DNA of 10,853 bases from Oscillospiraceae bacterium (GTDB taxonomy: Bacteria > Bacillota > Clostridia > Oscillospirales > Ruminococcaceae): NCBI GenBank assembly GCA_900768675.1, contig CAAGDT010000035.1, positions 1 through 10,853 on the forward strand, written 5' to 3'. Position numbers and translations under genes: made by a program. Below the pieces are notes generated by a model. It was given only the letters and a program-made list of their open reading frames with translations. It did not search any database and was not told the origin of the DNA. Below are positions 5,950 through 10,853 of this stretch, one piece after another (the first letter of the stretch is position 1; the number at the start of each line of letters is the position of its first letter).

Positions 5950-6750
5950 TTACTTGCCCTCTGCGTGTTTTCTGAAATACTCGAAAAGGTACTGCTGGGC
6001 AATACCCTTATATTCTCCCATACATTCGGGAAGTCCGTCGCTGTAATATTCGGCGGTTATTCTCTTTATCCATACGTCCGTAGGGAAAGCCTCGGTCTTG
6101 TGGTAGGCAAAGAGCAGAACGCAGTCCGCAACCTTATCGCCCACTCCCACAATTGTCTTAAGCAGCGCCTTTCCGCTTTCGTAGTCCATTTCGTAAATGC
6201 TGTCCAGGTCAACCTCCCCACGGTTTACCTTTCCCGCTGCGTCAAGTATGTAGCGGCAGCGAAAGCCTGCCCTTAAAGGAGCTAAATCGCTTTCGGAGAG
6301 CGCCGCAAGGGTTTTTGCGTCCGGAAATGAGTAGAAATCCCCCGTTTTTTCCCCGAAGCTTTCGCAAAGGCGGTCGATTATCCCGATAATTCTCGGGATA
6401 TTGTTGTTCTGTGAGATTATAAAGCTTATAAGGGTTTCAAATGGCTCCTGCCGCAAAATCCTTACTCCACGGTTTTCCTCCGCCGCCGCTTTAAGGGTCT
6501 TGTCAGCGGAAAACTGCTTTATAATTGCGTTATAGTCGGTTTCGCAGTCGAAGTACCTGAGCCAGCCCTCAATCTCGCCCTCCTCGATGTCCAGCAGGGT
6601 TACGCCCTCGGCTTCCTGTTTTGCGTGCAGTACCTTTCCTCCCGCAATTCCCCGATAGCTTCCGTCCTCCTGCCTTTTCCAGCGGAAGCACTGCCCGCTT
6701 TCAAGGGTCTGCTTAAGGTCAAGGCAGTCTGTCTTTATGTAATAATTCAA
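5950..6750 (-). CDS. ogg: OGG1-type 8-oxoguanine DNA glycosylase/AP lyase
   Basis: This is a 266-residue base-excision-repair enzyme that removes 8-oxoguanine and nicks the abasic site. Residues 1-110 form the OGG N-terminal domain with SGQCFRW (18-24). The HhH-GPD domain follows, with SQNNNIPRI (about 113-121), which matches the NNN segment that contacts the base opposite the lesion. The helix-hairpin-helix GVGDKVADC carries the catalytic lysine K206, and PTDVW carries the conserved Asp at 225. The order and spacing agree with human OGG1 (Lys249, Asp268) and with the clostridial Ogg enzymes. I chose TTG 6750 because GGGTGA precedes it closely and because homology begins right there (NYYIKTDCLDLKQTLESGQ); a longer ATG version from 6870 would add 40 hydrophobic, non-conserved residues and would read through its own promoter. 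It is the first gene of the operon ending in ung. Confidence 0.92.
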   Translation of the reverse strand: MNYYIKTDCLDLKQTLESGQCFRWKRQEDGSYRGIAGGKVLHAKQEAEGVTLLDIEEGEIEGWLRYFDCETDYNAIIKQFSADKTLKAAAEENRGVRILRQEPFETLISFIISQNNNIPRIIGIIDRLCESFGEKTGDFYSFPDAKTLAALSESDLAPLRAGFRCRYILDAAGKVNRGEVDLDSIYEMDYESGKALLKTIVGVGDKVADCVLLFAYHKTEAFPTDVWIKRITAEYYSDGLPECMGEYKGIAQQYLFEYFRKHAEGK

Positions 6751-6754
6751 AAAA

Positions 6755-6760
6755 TCACCC
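6755..6760 (-). promoter_or_regulatory. Ribosome binding site deciding the ogg TTG start
   Basis: On the minus strand GGGTGA followed by TTTT precedes TTG 6750. GGTGAT matches the far 3' end of the anti-Shine-Dalgarno, which explains the short 4-nt spacer. Confidence 0.6.
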
Positions 6761-6795
6761 TTTTTTAAAAAAGCATTAAAAATCACAAAAAACAC

Positions 6796-6824
6796 TTGAC
6801 TATTTATTATAATTATAATACAAT
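6796..6824 (+). promoter_or_regulatory. Sigma-A promoter of the DUF6062-like gene
   Basis: TTGACT (6796-6801), 17-bp AT-rich spacer, TACAAT (6819-6824). The start point would be near 6831, giving a ~100-nt leader before ATG 6930. Its spacer contains the -10 of the divergent ogg promoter. Confidence 0.75.
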
Positions 6825-6840
6825 TTAAGAGTAATTTCAA
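6812..6840 (-). promoter_or_regulatory. Sigma-A promoter of the ogg-ung operon
   Basis: Read on the minus strand: TTGAAA (6840-6835), 17-bp spacer, TATAAT (6817-6812). The start point would be near 6805, giving a ~55-nt leader before TTG 6750. It lies within the opposing + strand promoter. Confidence 0.7.
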
Positions 6841-6929
6841 TATGGCACAATGAAAAAATAATGAAAACAAAGCGAAAAGATTACCGGAAAGCTGTAAAAG
6901 GCAATTGATTTTCAGAAAGGCACATTACT

Positions 6930-7634
6930 ATGAGAGAAAGCATACTTACTATCCCCGTAAACGAAGTCTTTGAGCCTAAGGAGGGCTGCCCTATCTGCCG
7001 TATGAGGGATACGGTGGAGCAGCACATCTGCGAATACATAATGGGCGCTGCGATGATGGAGCCGGACGTTCGGCAGGAAACCAACGAGCTTGGCTTCTGC
7101 CACACCCATTTTGAGATGCTTATGCAGCAGAACAACCGCCTGTCCCTTGCACTTATGCTGAACAGCTATCTTGAAAACGCCCGCAATAATATTTTTGAAA
7201 AGAAGAGCCTTTTCTTCTCCAAGAACGCAAAGGCGAAGAAGTCGGCAGAGATAGAGAGTACCTGTTTTGTGTGCAGTAAGGTTAACTGGGGAATTGACCA
7301 CATGCTGGAAACGGTTTTCACCATGTACGTCAAGGACCCCAAGTTCAGAAATCTTTTCAAGGCGCAGGAATATATCTGCGTTCCCCATTACAATATGCTG
7401 AATATGAAAGCAGCACAGAAGCTTCAGAAGGGCGACCTTGCGGATTTCACAAAGGCGCTTGATACTCTGCTTGAAGACTATATAAAGCAGCTCAACAGCG
7501 ATGTGAACGACTTCTGCAACAGCTTCGACTACCGCAACGCAGGCAAGCTCCATGGCCCCGATATGGAGCACGTCAGAAGCTCCATAGAACGCTCCGTCTC
7601 CTTCCTGACAGGAAGAAAACCACGAGTGAAATAA
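6930..7634 (+). CDS. DUF6062-like protein with duplicated Cys/His metal-site motifs
   Basis: This 234-residue soluble protein has no signal or membrane segment. It looks like an internal duplication of one motif set: CPIC (20-23) with GFCHTHFEML (56-64) in the first half, and CFVC (112-115) with YICVPHYNML (148-157) in the second, so each half offers a C-x2-C plus C-x2-H set that could bind zinc. The segment ETNELGFCHTHFEML followed by RLSLALMLNSYLE is what I recognise as the DUF6062 family of Firmicutes, whose biochemical role is not known to me. Between the halves is a Lys-rich loop (91-104). It has its own promoter, divergent from ogg, and its own terminator 7 bp past the stop, so it is monocistronic. 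The start is supported by a modest AGAAAGG site 9-10 nt before the ATG. Confidence 0.8.
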   Translation: MRESILTIPVNEVFEPKEGCPICRMRDTVEQHICEYIMGAAMMEPDVRQETNELGFCHTHFEMLMQQNNRLSLALMLNSYLENARNNIFEKKSLFFSKNAKAKKSAEIESTCFVCSKVNWGIDHMLETVFTMYVKDPKFRNLFKAQEYICVPHYNMLNMKAAQKLQKGDLADFTKALDTLLEDYIKQLNSDVNDFCNSFDYRNAGKLHGPDMEHVRSSIERSVSFLTGRKPRVK

Positions 7635-7640
7635 TAATGC

Positions 7641-7670
7641 AGCCGTCCCGGTTTATCGGGGCGGCTTTTG
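7641..7670 (+). terminator. Rho-independent terminator after the DUF6062-like gene
   Basis: AGCCGTCCCG (7641-7650) pairs with CGGGGCGGCT (7657-7666) over 10 bp with one G-T wobble and a 6-nt loop, followed by TTTT. Confidence 0.85.
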
Positions 7671-7735
7671 TGTGAGAGGAAAGAGATATAGAGAGTTTTT
7701 GAAGGGGACTACCGCCGCCCATTATAATCAATTCT

Positions 7736-7851
7736 TCCTCTTGAGGAGGTATGCGCCATAGCGCATACCGACGGGCTCAAAAATCATAGATTTTTGACCA
7801 TTCCCCCGGCAAGCGCACCGGCGCTTGACCCGCTTGAAGCTTGATTGCGGG
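7736..7851. other. Row of consecutive stem-loops in the gap before the alpha-galactosidase
   Basis: The 455-bp gap 7671-8126 holds no gene. Four perfect stems follow one another: GGTATGCGC/GCGCATACC (7748-7769, 4-nt loop), TCAAAAATC/GATTTTTGA (7777-7797, 3-nt loop), CAAGCGC/GCGCTTG (7810-7827, 4-nt loop) and CCCGC/GCGGG (7829-7851). A very tight TCCTC/GAGGA pair (7736-7747) precedes them. This could be a small structured RNA or a dispersed repeat. I see nothing else in 7671-7735 or 7852-7983. Confidence 0.5.
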
Positions 7852-7983
7852 TTTGGTTTATGGGGTAACTTTTGGTGCACATTCGCAGTACTTGTGGGCT
7901 GGTTTCTTTGGATAGTCTGCTTAATGGAGTTAGTTGTGCTTATTGCTGTTCTTTAATACTGTTCGCAACACCCGCCAGCAAAC

Positions 7984-8042
7984 CGCGAAGCGTCTGAAAG
8001 TTTTTCGCCAGCCTTTTTACAAAAAGGCTGAAAATCTTTTTT
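7984..8042 (+). repeat. 58-bp hairpin repeat, family B copy 1
   Basis: It starts CGCGAAGCGTCTGAAAG and contains the near-perfect palindrome AGCCTTTTTAC-AAAAAGGCT (8010-8029), then GAAAATC and a T6 run (8037-8042). An inverted copy with 57 of 58 identical bases lies at 10355-10412, and a diverged third copy at 10625-10684. Read rightward, the stem plus T-run could stop transcription arriving from the left just before the galactosidase promoter. Confidence 0.85.
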
Positions 8043-8063
8043 CTGTTTTCTATCTCCACTCTA

Positions 8064-8092
8064 TTGAAAATCTGAGAAATATTCTGTATAAT
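8064..8092 (+). promoter_or_regulatory. Sigma-A promoter of the alpha-galactosidase gene
   Basis: TTGAAA (8064-8069), 17-bp spacer, perfect TATAAT (8087-8092). The start would be near 8099, with AAAGGA (8111-8116) as ribosome site 10 nt before ATG 8127. I see no clear catabolite-response element or operator palindrome around it. Confidence 0.8.
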
Positions 8093-8126
8093 AGAAGAAA
8101 AAGATTGCCGAAAGGAAATTAAAGCT

Positions 8127-10325
8127 ATGCCTATTATCTATAACGAAAAGGCGAGGGTGTTCAAGCTGGACACGCCTGCTTCTACCTATGCATTCCATAT
8201 TACGGAAAGTAAAAATATTCTCCACTTATACTATGGGGCAACAATTCCGGAGACCGACCTTACCTATAACCTGCGTATTCCCGACGGAGCGCCCTTTGTG
8301 CCTGCAACCCATGACGCTATGGGACCACACTCCTTTGACTGTGCGCCGATTGAGTTTTCAACAAGCGGCGTTGCGGATTTCAGAGAGCCTTGTATGCAGG
8401 TAATGGACAAGCTGGGCATGAGCGCCTGCGAGATATACTTTAAAGACTACCGTATCTATAAGGGCAAGGAGAAGCTTAAGGGGCTGCCTGCAACCTTTGC
8501 CAATAACGAAAGCGAGGTAACCTCCCTTGACCTTATCTGCGAGGACCCTCACAGCGGGCTTGAAATTGTGTTGCAGTACAGCGTTTTTGAGAACGTAGAT
8601 ATTATAACCCGCAGCGTAAAGGTTACAAATAAGGGCGCTGACCCTCTTGAACTGCGGCGGCTTCTGTCCACCTGCGTTGAGCTGGACAGAATGGATTATG
8701 ATATGATAACCCTTTACGGAACATGGGCGAGAGAGCGCCACGTTCAGCGCTTCCCTTTGCGCTTCGGTAAGCAGTCAATCGACTCCAACCGAGGCTCAAC
8801 AAGCCACGCTCACAATAATTTTATTGCAGTCTGCGACCATACCGCAACCGAGGACTACGGGGAGTGCTTCGGCTTTGCGCTCTGCTACTCCGGCTCCTTC
8901 CTTGCTATGGCGGAGGTTAACCAGTACTGCAAAACAAGAGTACTTATGGGAATTAACCCCTACGATTTCTCATGGCACTTAGAGCCGGGAGAGGATTTCC
9001 AGGCGCCTGAGGTAATTATGTCCTACTCCGCAGAGGGTATCGGAAAAATGTCAAGAAACTTCCACGACGTAATGAGAAACAACCTTATAAGGGGCAAGTG
9101 GAAGGATATACGCAGACCTATTCTTATAAACAACTGGGAAGCTACATATTTCAACTTCGACACCGAAAAGCTGCTTGATATTGCAAGAGAGGCTAAAAAG
9201 GCGGGCATTGAGATGCTTGTTATGGACGACGGCTGGTTCGGACACAGAAACGACGACCGTTCCTCCCTTGGCGACTGGTTCGTAAACGAGGAGAAAATCA
9301 AGGGCGGACTTAAGTATCTTGTAGACGAGGTAAACAAAATCGGGCTTAAGTTCGGTATCTGGTTTGAGCCGGAAATGATAAGCCCCGACAGCGACCTTTA
9401 TAAAGCGCACCCGGACTGGTGCCTGCACATAGAGGGAAGAAACAGGACAACCGCCCGCTCACAGCTTGTTCTTGACTTCTCCCGCAAGGACATCCGGGAC
9501 TACATCTACGGCAGAATCAAGGATATTCTCTCCAGCGCAAATATTGAGTACGTCAAGTGGGATATGAACCGCCAGCTCTGCGAGGTTGGCAACGAAATCC
9601 TGCCCCCGGAAAGACAGCGGGAAATCTGGCACAGGTACGTTCTGGGCGTTTACGAGATGCAGGAGCGCTTACTTACCGATTTCCCCGACCTGCTGCTTGA
9701 AAACTGCGCAGGCGGCGGCTCCCGCTTTGACGCTGGTATGCTTTACTACTCGCCCCAGATATGGACAAGCGACGATACCGACGCTATCGAGCGGCTTAAA
9801 ATCCAGTACGGCACATCTATGTGCTATCCCTGCTCCTGCTTCGGCGCACACGTTTCCGACAGCCCCAACCACTGCGTGGGCAGAATTACGCCCTTCAAGA
9901 CAAGAGGTCACGTTGCTATGGTTGGCACCTTCGGCTACGAGCTTGACGTTACCCGCATAAGCGACCAGGATAAGGCGGAGATAAAGGAACAGATTGAGGA
10001 ATTCAACAAGTACAATCCCCTTGTCCGCACAGGCGACTACTACCGCATAGGCGACCCCTTCGCAAACGACCTTTTCGACGCATGGGAGTTTGTTGCAAAG
10101 GACAAGAGCGAAGCGCTGCTTGAATATGTGCAGGTATTAAAAGAGCCCAGCGTTTTCGAGCAGAGAATCCGCCTTAAGGGACTGGACAAGTCCAAAACCT
10201 ACCGCCACGAGGAATCCGGCAAGCTTTTCAGCGGCGCTTTCCTGATGAACAACGGCTTCCATATCCCCAATATGTGGGGCGATTTCCAGAGCTATATTGC
10301 ATATTTTGTTGAGGTCAGAGAATAA
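8127..10325 (+). CDS. Alpha-galactosidase, glycoside hydrolase family 36
   Basis: This 732-residue enzyme cuts terminal alpha-1,6-galactose from melibiose, raffinose-type oligosaccharides or galactomannan fragments with retention of configuration. It has the full-length GH36 layout: an N-terminal beta-supersandwich (about 1-320), a catalytic (beta/alpha)8 barrel (about 325-640) and a C-terminal beta domain. Key motifs are NNWEAT (335-340), MDDGWFG (366-372), KWDMNR (477-482) with the nucleophile Asp479, and WTSDDTDAIER (546-556) with the acid/base Asp549; these positions agree with those of the Geobacillus and Lactobacillus enzymes (about 478 and 548). There is no signal peptide, so it acts in the cytoplasm on imported sugars. 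No transporter or regulator gene is next to it, and it has its own promoter and terminator. Homologues carry names such as aga, melA or rafA, so I give no symbol. Confidence 0.96.
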   Translation: MPIIYNEKARVFKLDTPASTYAFHITESKNILHLYYGATIPETDLTYNLRIPDGAPFVPATHDAMGPHSFDCAPIEFSTSGVADFREPCMQVMDKLGMSACEIYFKDYRIYKGKEKLKGLPATFANNESEVTSLDLICEDPHSGLEIVLQYSVFENVDIITRSVKVTNKGADPLELRRLLSTCVELDRMDYDMITLYGTWARERHVQRFPLRFGKQSIDSNRGSTSHAHNNFIAVCDHTATEDYGECFGFALCYSGSFLAMAEVNQYCKTRVLMGINPYDFSWHLEPGEDFQAPEVIMSYSAEGIGKMSRNFHDVMRNNLIRGKWKDIRRPILINNWEATYFNFDTEKLLDIAREAKKAGIEMLVMDDGWFGHRNDDRSSLGDWFVNEEKIKGGLKYLVDEVNKIGLKFGIWFEPEMISPDSDLYKAHPDWCLHIEGRNRTTARSQLVLDFSRKDIRDYIYGRIKDILSSANIEYVKWDMNRQLCEVGNEILPPERQREIWHRYVLGVYEMQERLLTDFPDLLLENCAGGGSRFDAGMLYYSPQIWTSDDTDAIERLKIQYGTSMCYPCSCFGAHVSDSPNHCVGRITPFKTRGHVAMVGTFGYELDVTRISDQDKAEIKEQIEEFNKYNPLVRTGDYYRIGDPFANDLFDAWEFVAKDKSEALLEYVQVLKEPSVFEQRIRLKGLDKSKTYRHEESGKLFSGAFLMNNGFHIPNMWGDFQSYIAYFVEVRE

Positions 10326-10354
10326 ACAGAGTAGAAGGGAAGAGAAAAAGAGAT

Positions 10355-10412
10355 AAAAAGATTTTCAGCCTTTTTGTAAAAAGGCTGGCGAAAAACTTTC
10401 AGCCGCTTCGCG
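10355..10412 (-). repeat. 58-bp hairpin repeat, family B copy 2 (inverted)
   Basis: The reverse complement matches 7984-8041 at 57 of 58 bases; the one difference is CGCGAAGCGG instead of CGCGAAGCGT. It begins 30 bp after the galactosidase stop. With its T-rich side facing the gene, it would act as a terminator for leftward transcription. Confidence 0.85.
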
Positions 10413-10465
10413 ATTAAGGGACAAGCGCAGCGAACAACGGGGAAAACTCGCGGCTTGACCGATTA

Positions 10466-10563
10466 AGCAGAATTGCAAAATAATAACGCTTCGCAGCGTA
10501 TTTCATAACAAGAAATAGCTGCGAAGCGTTTTTTATTCTATTCTGCGCTGCGACAATTCTGCT
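10466..10563. repeat. Nested ~98-bp palindromic element
   Basis: AGCAGAATTG (10466-10475) and CAATTCTGCT (10554-10563) are perfect 10-bp outer inverted repeats enclosing the 13-bp terminator stem and an inner TATTTC/GAAATA stem (10499-10504/10512-10517). The right half carries ~14 extra bases, so the palindrome is imperfect. It has no coding capacity and resembles a small dispersed palindrome. Confidence 0.5.
10485..10534 (+). terminator. Terminator downstream of the alpha-galactosidase
   Basis: AACGCTTCGCAGC (10485-10497) pairs perfectly with GCTGCGAAGCGTT (10518-10530), 13 bp, followed by a run of T to 10534. It is 160 bp past the stop codon and probably ends the galactosidase transcript. 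Confidence 0.75.
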
Positions 10564-10624
10564 AAATAGGATAAATTTCTATTATCGCTGTTGCATCGGT
10601 TGTTTGCTTTTGCCGCCCGCTTTG

Positions 10625-10684
10625 CGCGAAGCGGCTGAAAGTTTTTGCTAAGCTTTTTTCAAAAAGCGTCCTTCTCTTTTTCTC
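10625..10684 (+). repeat. Hairpin repeat, family B copy 3 (diverged)
   Basis: The first 22 bases (CGCGAAGCGGCTGAAAG then TTTTT) are identical to copy 2. The hairpin that follows is changed in sequence but kept as a stem: GCTTTTTTC-AAAAAGC. A T/C-rich tail follows. Together with CCGCTT (10617-10622) pairing AAGCGG (10629-10634), a second stem precedes it. Confidence 0.65.
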
Positions 10685-10762
10685 TAAATTTTCTTTTCTC
10701 TCTCATACTAATAACCGTTTGAACGAAGGAAAAAATTTGCAGAAAGACAGTGCCGATATCTA

Positions 10763-10853
10763 GAGAAACGCTGATTAAATCACGCCTGACGGCTTGGCAC
10801 GCATCTTGCTTGCATCTTTTCCGCCATATTGCACAAATTTCGCTTGAAAGGCG
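10763..10853. repeat. Probable arm of a dispersed element, cut by the window edge
   Basis: From AGAGAAACGCTGATTAAATC (from 10763) to the window end, the base composition changes and no gene is present. Its reverse complement translates to short protein-like strings (KRCKQDACQAVRRDLISVSL), which I associate with translated dispersed repeats in gut Firmicutes. The partner arm would lie outside the window. This is recognition by style and needs a copy-number check. Confidence 0.4.

Noticed and set aside
6751..6870. N-terminal extension of ogg from the ATG at 6870
   Set aside because: It would add 40 hydrophobic, AT-encoded residues that no OGG protein has, and it overlaps the promoter pair; the TTG at 6750 has a ribosome site and homology starts there.
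7746..7785. Short leader peptide starting at the ATG in GAGGAGGTATG
   Set aside because: The ribosome site abuts the ATG without a spacer and the frame is only about a dozen codons lying in the hairpin row.
7934..8122. 62-codon + strand reading frame before the alpha-galactosidase
   Set aside because: It is a translation of the family B repeat and the galactosidase promoter, without a ribosome site.

Overview
The window looks like a chromosomal segment from a Gram-positive gut-type Clostridia, most likely a Ruminococcus-like member of the Oscillospiraceae. The evidence is mixed-GC coding DNA between AT-rich gaps, purine-rich Shine-Dalgarno sites, frequent TTG starts, consensus sigma-A promoters, a DUF6062-type protein, and dispersed TGAATAA-type palindromic repeats. 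The genus is an inference from style and not from a marker gene.

Left part (1-4100, + strand): the 3' end of a bactofilin gene; a roughly 740-bp gap with a MITE-like palindromic repeat and an unexplained, hairpin-rich stretch; then a two-gene unit of an ECF-type sigma factor and a large single-pass membrane protein that is probably its anti-sigma partner or sensor. That unit ends at a strong bidirectional terminator, followed by a second copy of the same repeat.

Middle (4260-6840, - strand): a tight four-gene operon read right to left. It encodes an OGG1-type 8-oxoguanine DNA glycosylase, a zinc-ribbon/single-TM protein, a membrane-anchored gluzincin whose active-site spacing matches the anthrax lethal factor/Pro-Pro endopeptidase family, and a family 1 uracil-DNA glycosylase. 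The last three genes overlap at stop/start codons, so two base-excision-repair enzymes bracket two envelope proteins in one translationally coupled unit. Its promoter physically overlaps a divergent sigma-A promoter that serves a DUF6062-like protein with duplicated Cys/His metal-site motifs (6930-7634), which has its own terminator.

Right part (7671-10853): a 455-bp gap with a row of four stem-loops, then a complete cytoplasmic GH36 alpha-galactosidase with its own sigma-A promoter. The gene lies between two inverted, 57/58-identical copies of a 58-bp hairpin repeat. Beyond it are a nested palindrome holding a terminator, a third diverged copy of the 58-bp repeat, and what looks like one arm of another dispersed element cut by the window edge.

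I see no tRNA, rRNA, CRISPR array, transposase or phage gene. The most notable signals are the ATLF/PPEP-like protease coupled to ung, the shared overlapping promoters, and the several families of small palindromic repeats.
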